Shown here: positions 8,683 through 18,141 of the stretch, piece by piece
Numbering within the stretch: the stretch's first letter is position 1
How the letters are laid out: each line of letters begins with the position of its first letter
Assembly (NCBI GenBank): GCA_963793845.1
Contig: CAWCBG010000010.1
Coordinates: 52,405-116,404, forward strand
Reading direction: 5' to 3'
Length of the DNA: 64,000 bases
DNA from: CAWCBG01 sp963793845
GTDB taxonomy: Bacteria > Acidobacteriota > Terriglobia > Terriglobales > Acidobacteriaceae
The notes under the pieces: generated by a model
Database searches by the model: none
What the model saw: the letters and a program-made list of their open reading frames with translations, nothing else
Told to the model about the DNA's origin: nothing
Translations under genes and position numbers: made by a program

Positions 8683-10782
8683 ATGGCCAATCGTTTCGGT
8701 CGTATGCAGATTGGGCTGCTGTTCCTGACGGCCATTCTGCTCGTAATCACGCTTGCCAGCTCGGCATTCGCTGCCAACGGACGCGTGCTGGCCAACAGCA
8801 CTCCGCGATTCGTGCAGGATGCCCAGAATCTCGGGCCCGAGAATCCCACAAAAGTTATCCCCATCACCGTTCGGCTGCAGCAGCATAATGTTGCCGAGCG
8901 CGATGCATTTATCAATCAGCTCTACACCCCCGGCTCGCCGCAGTATCACCAGTGGCTCACTCCTGCGCAGTATGCCGCTAAATTTGGCCCGACGGCGCAA
9001 GAAGCGGCACTCGTTCAGGATTTCCTCAAATCGCATGGCCTGACAGTGACGGCCGTTCATCAGAATAATTTCTACGTAAACGCGCAGGGCTCCATTGCCG
9101 ACATACAGAAAGCCTTCAACGTTCAGATCAATCGATTCAATGTAAAAGGCAAGACGATCTACTCCAACATTTCGAATGCTTCCATCGCTGGCCCTGCTGC
9201 AGAATTTGTAAGTTCAGTGCAGGGTCTGCACCCGGTCTCGATGCAACCACGCTCGATACGTCCGGTCGATCCGGAAACCGGGCAGCCCTATCCCGAAGTC
9301 CCTCTCAACATGAAAAACCAAGCTAAAGCCCTGGCCGGGCCGCCTCCCAGCCTGTATTACGAGAACCAGTGCTGGCGCGCAGTCGAGAGCCACGGCTTCA
9401 CGACCGGCAACACCCTGCCGGCCGCCCTCTACACCGGCAACCGCTACGGTGGCGACATTCACGGTGGCACTGGCCATCTGCCTCCCTGCGGCTATGAGCC
9501 GGCAGCCCTGCAAATTGCTTATGGCCTGCAACCCCTCATCAGTGCCGGAAACGACGGAACCGGACAGACTGTGGTGATCGTGGATGCATGGGGATCCCCT
9601 ACCGCCACGGCTGACTTTGGTGTTTTCGCCTCCACCTTTGGACTGACGTCAGGAATTTTCGCCGATTACAATCCCTTCGGAGCCGATACGTCGAACACGA
9701 GCTGGGCGGGCGAAACGACGCTGGACATCGAGTGGTCGCACGCCATGGCGCCGAGCGCCAATATCGCGTTGGTGCGGTCCATCGACAATTATGACAACAA
9801 CCTCCAGAACGCGATCCAGTGGGCACTGGATAATAGTCTGGGCAATCAGATTTCCAACAGCTACGGCTCCGACGAGTACGAGAACGATGCTGCTGGCATG
9901 CAGTCGTGGGACGACCTGAACGCCGAAGGCGCTGCCCTGGGTGTCTCCATCAACTTCTCGACCGGCGACAGCGGCGATTTCTATCGCGCCGTGGGAGCCT
10001 ACACCGTCAGCGTTCCCTCCGACTCACCGCATGCTACCGCTGTTGGTGGCACCAGTGACTTCATCAACGCTGACTACACCATGAAATTCCAGGCCGGCTG
10101 GGGCACCGATCTTACCCGCATCGCAGCTCCGACCACTGGCGCACCCAACGTTCCCCCCGTCTGTGCCAGCACCCTCGCACCTGGCAAGTGCTTCTACTTT
10201 GGCGGAGGCGGCGGACAGAGCACCTTCTTCGCTAAGCCCACCTGGCAGGGCAGCTTGCCGGGCACCGGACGCCAGCAACCGGATATTTCCATGACAGCCG
10301 ATCCGTACACTGGCGTGGAGATCATCTATTCTTACAATCACCCGGGCGTCTACTCCGTCTCGGTGATTGGCGGAACCAGCGCCTCGTGCCCGATGTTCTC
10401 GGGAGTGTGGGCGATCGTCAATCAGAAGAGCCAGCAACTGCATGGCAAGGCGGCAGGCTTGGCCGCGCCGTACATGTACACCATGCCATCCGGTTCAATC
10501 AAAGACGTGAAGCAGAGTTCCGCTTACTCGGGCACGAACCTGACCGGTACCATCTTCACCGGTGGACCGCCAACCTTTTATTCCGCTACCGCCGTCGTCA
10601 CGCCGGATATTTCGACGGCCTTCACCAGCGCGTTCTACCAGGGGACTTCAACCCGGTGGTACGCCATCTCGTTCGGCACCGACTCGACCCTGCTGGTAAC
10701 CAACGGCTGGGACGATGTTACTGGCGTGGGCACTCCTTATGGAGCGGCCTTCGTCAACGGTGTCGTGAACCAGGTCCATTGA
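8683..10782 (+). CDS. S53 family peptidase (sedolisin/kumamolisin-like) with activation pro-domain
   Basis: This is a secreted acid serine-carboxyl protease of 699 residues. A signal peptide (1-30, ending SSAFA) is followed by a pro-kumamolisin activation domain (about 40-190, with the LYTPGSPQYHQWLTPAQYAA motif). The catalytic domain (about 270-695) shows the sedolisin Glu and Asp in ETTLDIEWSH (E344, D348), the oxyanion Asp in FSTGDSG (about D429), the nucleophile in GGTSAS (about S566) and a C-terminal calcium-loop-like NGWDDVTGVGTPYG. The start has AAGGAG eight bases upstream. A strong hairpin terminator follows. Such enzymes are abundant in acidobacteria and fit growth on protein at low pH. 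Confidence 0.95.
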   Translation: MANRFGRMQIGLLFLTAILLVITLASSAFAANGRVLANSTPRFVQDAQNLGPENPTKVIPITVRLQQHNVAERDAFINQLYTPGSPQYHQWLTPAQYAAKFGPTAQEAALVQDFLKSHGLTVTAVHQNNFYVNAQGSIADIQKAFNVQINRFNVKGKTIYSNISNASIAGPAAEFVSSVQGLHPVSMQPRSIRPVDPETGQPYPEVPLNMKNQAKALAGPPPSLYYENQCWRAVESHGFTTGNTLPAALYTGNRYGGDIHGGTGHLPPCGYEPAALQIAYGLQPLISAGNDGTGQTVVIVDAWGSPTATADFGVFASTFGLTSGIFADYNPFGADTSNTSWAGETTLDIEWSHAMAPSANIALVRSIDNYDNNLQNAIQWALDNSLGNQISNSYGSDEYENDAAGMQSWDDLNAEGAALGVSINFSTGDSGDFYRAVGAYTVSVPSDSPHATAVGGTSDFINADYTMKFQAGWGTDLTRIAAPTTGAPNVPPVCASTLAPGKCFYFGGGGGQSTFFAKPTWQGSLPGTGRQQPDISMTADPYTGVEIIYSYNHPGVYSVSVIGGTSASCPMFSGVWAIVNQKSQQLHGKAAGLAAPYMYTMPSGSIKDVKQSSAYSGTNLTGTIFTGGPPTFYSATAVVTPDISTAFTSAFYQGTSTRWYAISFGTDSTLLVTNGWDDVTGVGTPYGAAFVNGVVNQVH

Positions 10783-10806
10783 GGTAGGCTCCTTTTCCTC
10801 TGCAGT

Positions 10807-10836
10807 GGGCCGCCTTCGGGCGGCCCGCTTGATTTT
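10807..10836 (+). terminator. rho-independent terminator after the S53 peptidase
   Basis: A perfect 8-bp GC stem, GGGCCGCC and GGCGGCCC, closes a TTCG tetraloop and is followed by CGCTTGATTTTC. It lies 25 bases after the peptidase stop codon. Confidence 0.85.
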
Positions 10837-10901
10837 CAGCCGAGCTTTCGATTGTTCGCGGTCGCCTTCGGTGTTATCGTCGAAGCTATCCCGTTGCCTC
10901 G

Positions 10902-11942
10902 ATGAAGTTCTGCCTCATGCCGTCAACCCACCGACTCCTGTTCGCAATCATGCTCGGCAGCCTGGTCTCGCCGGCGTGGGCCCAGCAAACCCTCGGCGAA
11001 CTCTATGCCACTGACGCCAGGGTCAAGGGATCGGTGATCCTCGCAGGTTCGGGCACCAGCGTGCTCAGTGGCTCGGCCATCCAGGCGGGAGCCCAGGCTG
11101 CCACCTTGAAGCTGGAAAGGGGCGGCAGTCTACTGGTATGTCCCGGCACGAACCTGACCATCACGGCCTCGCAAAACGGACGCGCCCTGCTGTTTAGCGT
11201 AAACAGCGGCAACCTCGAGCTCGACTATCCGCTCGGAGCTTCCGCCGACAGCCTGATCACGCCCGACTTCCGTCTCGTGCTCCCCGGTCCGGGACGTCTG
11301 CATGCCGCCCTGCGAATTGATCCGCAAGGTGACACCTGCGTCCAAACCCTGCCCTCGAATTCCACGGCCATCACTGTGTACGAGACCATGGGGGACGACA
11401 CTTACCAGGTCAAGGACGACGAGGCCGTTCTGTTCAAGGGCGGACATATTAAGGGAGTGCTGCCGGCGCACCAGAAGTGCGGATGCCCGGTCCCTTCAGC
11501 GCCTGCTACCCAAGTTGCTAGGGCCGCACCCCCGCCGACACCACCGCAGCCCAAGCCTGAAGCACAAGCAGAAGCGAAGCCTTTGCCCATCGTTCCCTCG
11601 CCCAACGAGCACGTAGCCGTGGAAGCGCCGTTTGTCTATCACGGAGACGATCCCTATCCCGACCTGACGGCAAACGTGGCAATGTTGAAGATCGAAAATA
11701 ATCAGGCCATTCAACTCGATCCGGTTGTGCTGCCGCCCAAGGGAGCGCAATCCAAGTCGACCGCACTCACAATCCGGCTCAGGCCACTGCCAAACCAGAG
11801 AAGAAACACAGCTTGTTCGCTAGCATCGGGTCCTTTTTCGCATCGATCTTCAAGTAGCTTCTGGGGAAGACGATCAACAAGTAGCGGAGGTTGGGGCGGC
11901 GCCTCGAAACAGCGCGCGTCAAAAATTAACGGGCGCGTTTAA
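10902..11942 (+). CDS. secreted FecR-like domain protein, frameshifted near the C-terminus
   Basis: The product begins with a signal peptide (cleavage near PAWA-QQ; ATGs at 10902 and 10917). A beta-rich domain follows, with GSVILAGSGTSVLSGSAIQ, LKLERGGSLLVCPGTNLTI and SGNLELDYPL, resembling FecR-type domains, then a Pro/Ala-rich linker (about residues 205-235). After about residue 280 the open frame becomes low-quality Ser/Arg-rich sequence. In the frame starting one base earlier the same DNA reads HNPAQATAKPEKKHSLFASI then GSFFASIFK, stopping at 11857, a far more plausible basic-hydrophobic tail. I infer one extra base around 11725-11765. The minus-strand terminator at 11921-11949 lies inside the uncorrected tail, which also argues that the gene ends at 11857. 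Function unknown. Confidence 0.7.
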   Translation: MKFCLMPSTHRLLFAIMLGSLVSPAWAQQTLGELYATDARVKGSVILAGSGTSVLSGSAIQAGAQAATLKLERGGSLLVCPGTNLTITASQNGRALLFSVNSGNLELDYPLGASADSLITPDFRLVLPGPGRLHAALRIDPQGDTCVQTLPSNSTAITVYETMGDDTYQVKDDEAVLFKGGHIKGVLPAHQKCGCPVPSAPATQVARAAPPPTPPQPKPEAQAEAKPLPIVPSPNEHVAVEAPFVYHGDDPYPDLTANVAMLKIENNQAIQLDPVVLPPKGAQSKSTALTIRLRPLPNQRRNTACSLASGPFSHRSSSSFWGRRSTSSGGWGGASKQRASKINGRV

Positions 11943-11949
11943 CGCGCCC
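11921..11949 (-). terminator. rho-independent terminator for the 11974-12477 gene
   Basis: On the minus strand a 9-bp palindromic stem, GGGCGCGTT paired with AACGCGCCC (11931-11949), is followed by AATTTTTGA. It lies 25 bases after the stop codon of the minus-strand gene. Confidence 0.75.
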
Positions 11950-11973
11950 ATCAATAGAGTTTTCCAGCAGGCG

Positions 11974-12477
11974 TCAGTTAGCTTGACACTTTTGCTGGCT
12001 GGCAACGTACTTCTCCAGCTTGCCCTGCTTCTCGAGAGAAAGCAGATTGTCGAGCAGCGGATACTTCGCGGTGGGATCGAAGCGTTGGATGGCGCGATAT
12101 GCGCGCAGAGTTCCCGCCAGACCCGCGGCTTGGGCTGCCTTCTCATCTTTCACATCGGGGTGCTGGAGAAGGAACGCCGTCTGCGAGTAGATCGCCTGCA
12201 TGCGCAACTGGTTGGAGTAGGTACTGTTCACCTTGTCCAGCGCCCACAACGAGGTGCAGCACGCGTTGACGGTAATGTCGGGGACTTCCACGATCCACTC
12301 GGTCAGCCACATGCGCTTGTCCAGGCTGTCCTTGGATAAGGGATTTTCTTCCAGGCTGTGCGCGTAGTTGACGGCGCGCATGCGTTCTTCCGCAGTGGAT
12401 GGTCCGCGCGTTTTCGCCGACGATGACAGTGCTACGGCGGCGACCGCAACCAGAATCGTAACCAGCTTGCGCAGCAT
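11974..12477 (-). CDS. secreted protein of unknown function
   Basis: The 167-residue product has a signal peptide (MLRKLVTILVAVAAVALSSS, cleavage near SSA-KT). The mature part is mostly helical, with a Cys-Cys pair (VNACCTSLWALDKV) and a C-terminal lysine-rich segment. No domain is recognised. It has its own terminator and converges on the FecR-like gene. The reading frame is supported by codon use and the signal peptide, not by homology. Confidence 0.7.
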   Translation of the reverse strand: MLRKLVTILVAVAAVALSSSAKTRGPSTAEERMRAVNYAHSLEENPLSKDSLDKRMWLTEWIVEVPDITVNACCTSLWALDKVNSTYSNQLRMQAIYSQTAFLLQHPDVKDEKAAQAAGLAGTLRAYRAIQRFDPTAKYPLLDNLLSLEKQGKLEKYVASQQKCQAN

Positions 12478-12750
12478 AAGTTTCTCCTACCGTCCGATAG
12501 GTTTAGGAATCATACCGCGATTCGGGCGATGAAAATCAACCGGAGCATAAATTGTCACCCGCTTAGACTGGCATTCATCCCGGAAGCAAGGCGCTTCATC
12601 CCAATCGTGCCGCCCATTTTTGTTTCATTGCAATTGCGAATTGCAAAACCGCCAACTGAGATTCACGATCTTGGCTCAACCCGGAGGCGCAATCGGTTCT
12701 CATTCGCGCTCGGGTGACCGGAGCGCGCCGCAGAAGCCGCTAGAGTCTGA

Positions 12751-13179
12751 CTATCTGCGCCGCGCCGCTCGCGCCCGGCCTTGCGCCGCCACGCGCGCCG
12801 GGCCCGTGCCTGTGGGAGGCTTTCGGTCCCCCTCGATCAGTTGCTTCAGCACCGTCGCGTTGTTTCGCTCTTCGTTCTTCGAGGCGTAGAGCAGCGTTAA
12901 CTGGCCGTGCTCTCGCTCCAAACGATGTAACTCTTCCAGGCCGGCGTGCGCCGCCTCGGTCGTCAACTCCTTCAGATACTTGCGGCGGAAATGCTCCCAT
13001 TGCAAGGGATGTGCGTGGAACCATTGGCGCAGCTCGTTCGACGGTGCCAACTCCTTCATCCAGATGTCGACTGCGGCAGCTTCCTTGGTCAAGCCGCGAG
13101 GCCACAGCCGGTCTACCAGCACGCGCGCGCCGTCTTGGGGCGAGGGTTTCACGTACACGCGTTTGAGCGAGACTGTCAT
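12751..13179 (-). CDS. DUF488 family protein
   Basis: The 142-residue protein shows the DUF488 landmarks LKRVYVKPSPQDGARVLVDR, LWPRGLTKEAA, the DIWMKELAPSNELRQWFHAH segment, and LTLLYASKNEERNNATVL near the C-terminus. DUF488 proteins are small cytoplasmic proteins of uncertain biochemical role. The tail (about residues 122-142) is an Arg/Ala-rich extension beyond the domain. Confidence 0.88.
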   Translation of the reverse strand: MTVSLKRVYVKPSPQDGARVLVDRLWPRGLTKEAAAVDIWMKELAPSNELRQWFHAHPLQWEHFRRKYLKELTTEAAHAGLEELHRLEREHGQLTLLYASKNEERNNATVLKQLIEGDRKPPTGTGPARVAAQGRARAARRR

Positions 13180-13441
13180 GGGCGGAGGAGATTTATTTTA
13201 GTCTTGATTGAGGTCAACTGAGAGACCTCTGACATCAAATTGTGTCCACGCAGAATGCGGTGCTGGCGAGTCCTGCCTTCGCTTCCAGGACCCTGCGAAA
13301 TGGAATTGACACCGAAACGCCTCGGCTGACCGAAGACATCCGCAGCGACGGGCACGGATTGCCGGATCACGCGAAACAAACTGATGCCACCGCGCGGGGC
13401 CGCGCAGCCGGTTCATTTTTGCGCCTTATGGGAACGAGCGA

Positions 13442-13771
13442 CTATGCCGCCCGGCTGCCTTCCTTACTCGGTTGCGCCAGCTTGGTGGCCAGCAGGTCCA
13501 GCTTTTCGATGACTGGCGGCTTGGCTAGCAGTTCCGACGCCTTGGCCATCAGAGCGCTCGCGATGGGGCCGTTCAGGTGCGCGTCGCGCCCCGATTCATC
13601 CGAGAAAGTGTCAAAAATTCCGAAGGTGGACGGCCCGATGCGGAGGGCAAACCATTCGATGGTTCCAGCTTCCTTTTGGGCGAGCGGCAGCGCGCCTTTA
13701 AGGAATTCCGCCACCTCATTTTCTTTGCCAGGCTTCGCTTCCAGTCTCGCCAGCAGTGCAAATTTCACCAT
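13442..13771 (-). CDS. antibiotic biosynthesis monooxygenase (ABM) domain protein
   Basis: The 109-residue single-domain protein has the dimeric alpha-beta barrel pattern of ABM/YgiN-type quinol monooxygenases: LARLEAKPGKENEVAEFL at the N-terminus, EAGTIEWFALRIGPSTFGIF for the central strands, and RDAHLNGPIASALMAKA with the conserved His-Leu. A good ribosome binding site (AAGGAG) precedes the ATG. Relatives act on quinols or serve as stress proteins; the substrate cannot be read from sequence. Confidence 0.88.
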   Translation of the reverse strand: MVKFALLARLEAKPGKENEVAEFLKGALPLAQKEAGTIEWFALRIGPSTFGIFDTFSDESGRDAHLNGPIASALMAKASELLAKPPVIEKLDLLATKLAQPSKEGSRAA

Positions 13772-13914
13772 CTCGATCTCCTTTTAAGATTGCGCCTACG
13801 AGCTGCGGTCATCCACTTCAGATGCCGAACGAGCTGGAAAGAACCGACTGGAAACTCGTCCTGTGCTGTTTTTCGGGAACTCTTTTCAACCAAGAGAATG
13901 CTGTGGTCCAACCC

Positions 13915-13943
13915 AAAAAAAAGGCACGGCGTAGGCCATGCCT
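13915..13943 (-). terminator. rho-independent terminator after pckA
   Basis: On the minus strand an 8-bp stem with one wobble (GGCATGGC paired with GCCGTGCC, loop CTAC) is followed directly by eight T residues. It lies about 55 bases after the pckA stop. Confidence 0.9.
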
Positions 13944-13996
13944 GTTGAACCAGGTCCGTTGCTGAACCTCTTTGCAATGTCAGAATACCGCCTAGA

Positions 13997-15583
13997 CTAC
14001 ATCTTCACTGGCTTCGGTCCTGCCTCTTTGATTTCGAGCGGAGCGTCGAACTGCTCGAAGTTTCTGGCGAAGCGGCCCGACAAATCAGCCGCCTGTTTAT
14101 CATAGGCAGCTTTGTCCTTCCACGAGTTGCGGGGCTTGAGCAACTCAGACGGAACACCCGGAACTTGCTTGGGGATACTCAGCCCGAACGACGGCTCAAT
14201 CTCAAACTCCACATTGGCCAGCTTGCCTTCAACCAATGCGTTGACCATGGCGCGAGTGTAGGGCAGGCTCATGCGCTTGCCCACGCCGTACGCCCCGCCT
14301 TGCCAGCCGGTGTTGACCAGCCAACACTGCGCGTTGTGCTCACGCAATCGCCGGCCCAGCATCTCCGCGTAGACCTTGGGAGGCAAAGGCATGAAAGGAG
14401 CGCCGAAGCAGGTGGAGAATGTCGCCTGCGGTTCAGTAACCCCGGCCTCCGTGCCCGCCACTTTTGCGGTATATCCCGACATGAAATGAAACATTGCCTG
14501 TTCGGGCGTCAGCTTCGAGACCGGAGGCAGCACGCCGAAGGCATCCGCCGTGAGAAACACAACGTTCTTGGCATGGCCGCCGAATCCGGGGATCACGGCG
14601 TTATCGATGTGTTCGACCGGGTACGCCGCGCGGGTATTCTCGGTCTTGCTGTCGTCGTCGTAGTCGGGCACACGTGTGACCGGATCGATCACGACGTTTT
14701 CCAGCACCGCACCAAAGCCCAGGGCCTTCCAGATCTGCGGTTCGTTTTCTTCCGACAGTCGAATGCACTTTGCGTAACAGCCGCCCTCGAAGTTGAAAAT
14801 GCCGTTTGCGCTCCAGCCATGTTCATCGTCGCCAATCAAGCGGCGGTTTGGGTCCGCGGAGAGGGTAGTTTTGCCGGTTCCGGAGAGTCCGAAGAACAGT
14901 GCGGTCACGCCATCCTCGCCTATATTGGCCGAGCAGTGCATCGGGAACACATCCCGTTGCGGCAGCAGGAAGTTCATGATGCCGAAGATCGACTTCTTCA
15001 TCTCACCGGCGTATTGTGTTCCGCCGATCAAGACCAGCTTGCGGGTGAAATTGACGATCACGAAGACTTCTGAGTTGGTTCCATCCCTTTTGGGATCGGC
15101 CAGGAAACCTGGGGCGCTCAGAATGGTGAACTCGGGCTGATGAGTCTTCAGTTCTTCCGCAGTCGGACGGATGAAGAGTTGCCGGACAAACAGATTGTGC
15201 CATGCGAGTTCGTTTATCACTTGGAGGGGCAACTGAAAATTCGGATCGGCGCCGCAGAATAAGTCCTGAACGTAGAGTTCTTTGCCTTTCAGGTAATCGA
15301 GGACTCGCCCATACAGCGCATCGAACTTGTCCGGGGAAAGAGGAAGGTTGACCTTTCCCCAGTCAACCCTGTTTTCGGTGATCGAATCCTGCACCGTGAA
15401 CTTGTCTTTCGGCGAACGGCCCGTGCGCTTTCCGGTTTCTGCGACCAGCGAGCCACGCGCGGCCAACTCGGCTTCGCCACGGCGTAGGGCCGCTTCCACC
15501 AATTGGGCGGGACCCAGATTACGGTGTACCCGTTCCTGACCAAGTACTTCGGTCAAGTCGGGAGCTTGCTGAATGGAGGACAT
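13997..15583 (-). CDS. pckA: phosphoenolpyruvate carboxykinase (ATP)
   Basis: The enzyme converts oxaloacetate and ATP to phosphoenolpyruvate, ADP and CO2, the first committed step of gluconeogenesis. At 528 residues it has family length. Visible motifs are RTGRSPKDKF, the substrate/metal region NIGEDGVTALFFGLSGTGKT that includes the P-loop-like kinase-1 motif, and SADPNRRLIGDDEHGW. The ATG follows AAGGAGCAATTTT, a clear ribosome binding site. It appears monocistronic, bounded by terminators at 13915 and 15704. Confidence 0.98.
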   Translation of the reverse strand: MSSIQQAPDLTEVLGQERVHRNLGPAQLVEAALRRGEAELAARGSLVAETGKRTGRSPKDKFTVQDSITENRVDWGKVNLPLSPDKFDALYGRVLDYLKGKELYVQDLFCGADPNFQLPLQVINELAWHNLFVRQLFIRPTAEELKTHQPEFTILSAPGFLADPKRDGTNSEVFVIVNFTRKLVLIGGTQYAGEMKKSIFGIMNFLLPQRDVFPMHCSANIGEDGVTALFFGLSGTGKTTLSADPNRRLIGDDEHGWSANGIFNFEGGCYAKCIRLSEENEPQIWKALGFGAVLENVVIDPVTRVPDYDDDSKTENTRAAYPVEHIDNAVIPGFGGHAKNVVFLTADAFGVLPPVSKLTPEQAMFHFMSGYTAKVAGTEAGVTEPQATFSTCFGAPFMPLPPKVYAEMLGRRLREHNAQCWLVNTGWQGGAYGVGKRMSLPYTRAMVNALVEGKLANVEFEIEPSFGLSIPKQVPGVPSELLKPRNSWKDKAAYDKQAADLSGRFARNFEQFDAPLEIKEAGPKPVKM

Positions 15584-15703
15584 AAAATTGCTCCTTAACT
15601 AAGAAAGGCTCGAAATCCTGCGTACGCACCAAAGCGAGGACCGGACAACAGGTCTTCAGGCGAGACTGGCGGGTGGCAGTAGTGACGCAGTCGAGCGGGC
15701 AAG

Positions 15704-15735
15704 AAAAAGCCCGCTGGAGAAAAACCTCAGCGGGC
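15704..15735 (-). terminator. rho-independent terminator after the HtrA/hypothetical pair
   Basis: On the minus strand GCCCGCTG and CAGCGGGC form a perfect 8-bp stem around an 11-base loop and are followed by CTTTTT-type T residues (15704-15708). The left arm overlaps the stop codon of the 15727-16158 gene. Confidence 0.85.
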
Positions 15736-16158
15736 GGCAGTCGGTTGATGGGCCTCGGCTCTCACGGCTTGCAGGTGCTCGAGTGTCTCTTGCACCGTGA
15801 GGCTATACATTTCGCGCCCATTATCCTCACCGGACTCGATCGCCCATTTGAGGAAATGCCCGGCGATCTGTACCGCCATCGGGTCGCTGATGACTCCACC
15901 CGTCTGGCGGTTATATTCCACCCACGCAACGTGCGGCAGAGCGATCCACACGGGGCGCTCTCCCGCCAGAAATTTCACGTCAACAGCATCCGCGTGACGG
16001 GTTGCGATGGCAACAATTAGTGCCTGGTACATGCAGCGCACCGGCGCGCCCGTCCATCGGTCAATAGCCTGAAAGTCATCGTACATAGTCTTCAAAACTA
16101 TATCTGACGGCACAACGCGCCTGCAATCACAGGTTTGGGGGACAGGCACTTCAAGCAA
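15727..16158 (-). CDS. hypothetical protein
   Basis: The frame encodes 143 residues; an internal ATG at about 16086 (MYDDFQAIDRWTGAPV) could be the true start, giving about 119 residues. No signal peptide or membrane segment is visible, and no family is recognised. It lies 15 bases downstream of the HtrA-type protease on the same strand and ends in a terminator, so the two are probably co-transcribed. The C-terminal part is an acidic helix (LTVQETLEHLQAVRAEA). Confidence 0.6.
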   Translation of the reverse strand: MLEVPVPQTCDCRRVVPSDIVLKTMYDDFQAIDRWTGAPVRCMYQALIVAIATRHADAVDVKFLAGERPVWIALPHVAWVEYNRQTGGVISDPMAVQIAGHFLKWAIESGEDNGREMYSLTVQETLEHLQAVRAEAHQPTAAR

Positions 16159-16173
16159 GCCAAGGCCCCTGCG

Positions 16174-17313
16174 CTAGGCTTGCTGACGGGCTTCCTGCAG
16201 GACGACGCGTACGTCCATCTTGCGTTTCCCACGGACGATGGTCACGGTTACCGTGTCGCCGGCGCGGTGTTTGTTCATTGCGTTGGCCAGGTCCTGGGGA
16301 TCGGCTACTGTTTCACCATCGATGGCGACGATGAGGTCGCCCCCAATCATGATCGGTGTGTTTCCGATGTAGGCACGCTGGTTTCCACCGCGCAAACCGG
16401 CACGGTCGGCAGCGCCGCCGGGGACCGTCTGCAGGATAAGGATGCCGTAGTCAGCGGGGAGGCCCATTTCCTCGGCTAGTTCCGGACCGATGGCCAGGGG
16501 CCGGATGCCCAGCGACGGCCGGCGGACGCGGCCAAGGGTGATTAGATCTCCCAGCACCGCTTTTGCCGTGTTGATCGGAATAGCGAAACCGATGCCCGCG
16601 CTCTGGTTGGAGCCGCCGGTGGCGATCATGCTGTTGATGCCGATGACTTCCCCGCGCGAGTTCAGCAGTGGGCCACCGGAGTTGCCGGGATTGATGGCTG
16701 CGTCGGTCTGAATGGCCTCGTCGATCGCGGCTCCATCGGGCATACGGATGGGCCGCAGCGAACTGATGATGCCCCGCGTCATGGTGCCGGCCAAGCCAAA
16801 GGGATTACCGATGGCAAAAACCTTTTGCCCAACCTCCAGACCCTTCGAGTCGCCCAAAACGGCAGGCGTGAGGTCTACGCCTTTGATCTGAAGGACGGCA
16901 AGATCATGCGAGCGATCTGTACCGATTACCTCTGCCTTGTACTTTCTCTTGTTGTGCAGCGTGACTTCTACCTCGCGCGCATTGGCGACCACGTGGTAGT
17001 TGGTCAGGATGTGGCCCTCTTTATCGATGATGAAGCCCGAGCCCTGGCCTTCCTGCGGCACCGGACCATAGAAAAAGTCGAAAGCCACCGCCGTGGAAGT
17101 AATATTCACCACCGCTGGTATGGCCCGGCGATAGACCTCAATGTTGTTCTGTTCCTCGGCGTCAAAGGTCTGTGGCCCCGCGGCCTCGCTGAGTTCCACG
17201 TGCGTCGGCCGGCTGACCCACTCGGGGGCATTTACCGAAGAATGATGGGTTGTGTACCAGTAGAAAGCACCGGCAATGACAGCACCAATTAAGAGTGGAC
17301 GAATCAGTCTCAT
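16174..17313 (-). CDS. HtrA/DegP-type S1C serine protease with one PDZ domain
   Basis: This is a membrane-anchored periplasmic quality-control protease of 379 residues. An N-terminal hydrophobic anchor (about 5-20) is followed by the trypsin-like domain with the catalytic His in TNYHVV, Asp in DRSHDLAVLQI and Ser in NPGNSGGPLL. One PDZ domain (about 275-370) follows, with GILILQTVPGGAADRAGL and GGDLIVAIDGETV. The single PDZ and membrane anchor resemble DegS rather than the two-PDZ DegP. The following hypothetical gene is probably in the same transcript. Confidence 0.95.
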   Translation of the reverse strand: MRLIRPLLIGAVIAGAFYWYTTHHSSVNAPEWVSRPTHVELSEAAGPQTFDAEEQNNIEVYRRAIPAVVNITSTAVAFDFFYGPVPQEGQGSGFIIDKEGHILTNYHVVANAREVEVTLHNKRKYKAEVIGTDRSHDLAVLQIKGVDLTPAVLGDSKGLEVGQKVFAIGNPFGLAGTMTRGIISSLRPIRMPDGAAIDEAIQTDAAINPGNSGGPLLNSRGEVIGINSMIATGGSNQSAGIGFAIPINTAKAVLGDLITLGRVRRPSLGIRPLAIGPELAEEMGLPADYGILILQTVPGGAADRAGLRGGNQRAYIGNTPIMIGGDLIVAIDGETVADPQDLANAMNKHRAGDTVTVTIVRGKRKMDVRVVLQEARQQA

Positions 17314-17459
17314 AAGATTGCAAACCGGGCAGTATAGGCCCGGATACGAATAGACGGGCGTAACAGAAAAGTGTACCGGAATCGGGCTTCACGGTGGGTG
17401 TCGCAGCGTGCGGCTCTACCGATTGCAACGGCAACGCCAGCAGGAATACGGGCCAAAGC

Positions 17460-18089
17460 TCAGCGCGTGCGCGGTGGCTTCTGAAGCGCTTGTAGCTTCC
17501 GCCACACCTGCTGAACCTGCCGTTCCGCATCTTCCAGGGATCCGGAGTTTTCGATCACGTAGTCCGCATGTCCGGCTTTCTGAGCATCGGTGAACTGCGC
17601 GGCGCTGCGGCGCTCTACTTCGGCCCGGGCGGCGTCGGGCGATACGCCCGTACGACGGCCGAAGCGCTCCACCTTGCGATCGAAGTCGCAGATTACCACG
17701 ATCACTTTGTCGAAATCTTTCGCCGCCCCAGCCTCCAGCAGCAATGCGGCCTCGACCACGGCAATCCCATCAGGATCGCTGCGCTCGATCTCCTTCATCC
17801 AGACGGTCTGAGCTTGCACGACGGCGGGATGGACGATTGCGTTGAGTTCGCCGATGCGATTGGGAAACACCAGATTTGCCAGTTTGGGGCGGCTGATGGT
17901 CATCCCATCGTCGCTTAGGATTTCGCTTCCGAATCGTTCGACCACCTTGTCGTAGGTGGGGGTTCCCGGCGCGTACAGTTGATGCGCCAGCGCATCAGCC
18001 TGCAGAAAGTGAGCTCCGCGCTTCACCAGCATGGCCGCGATTGTGGACTTGCCGCACGCGATACCGCCGGTGAGTCCTACGCGGAGCAT
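17460..18089 (-). CDS. coaE: dephospho-CoA kinase
   Basis: CoaE catalyses the last step of coenzyme A synthesis, phosphorylating the 3'-hydroxyl of dephospho-CoA. From the ATG at 18089 the protein is 209 residues and begins MLRVGLTGGIACGKSTIAAM, with the P-loop near the N-terminus as in the family. Also visible are FLQADALAHQLYAPGT and the RRTGVSPDAARAEVERR lid-type segment. The frame is open for another 56 residues upstream, but that part is low-quality Ser/Arg/Ala sequence overlapping the next gene, so I prefer the internal start. Confidence 0.95.
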   Translation of the reverse strand: MLRVGLTGGIACGKSTIAAMLVKRGAHFLQADALAHQLYAPGTPTYDKVVERFGSEILSDDGMTISRPKLANLVFPNRIGELNAIVHPAVVQAQTVWMKEIERSDPDGIAVVEAALLLEAGAAKDFDKVIVVICDFDRKVERFGRRTGVSPDAARAEVERRSAAQFTDAQKAGHADYVIENSGSLEDAERQVQQVWRKLQALQKPPRTR

Positions 18090-18141
18090 TCGGTCTCCTG
18101 CCCACGATCGCTTCGCCTCGGGAATCGGATCATAGGAAGCA

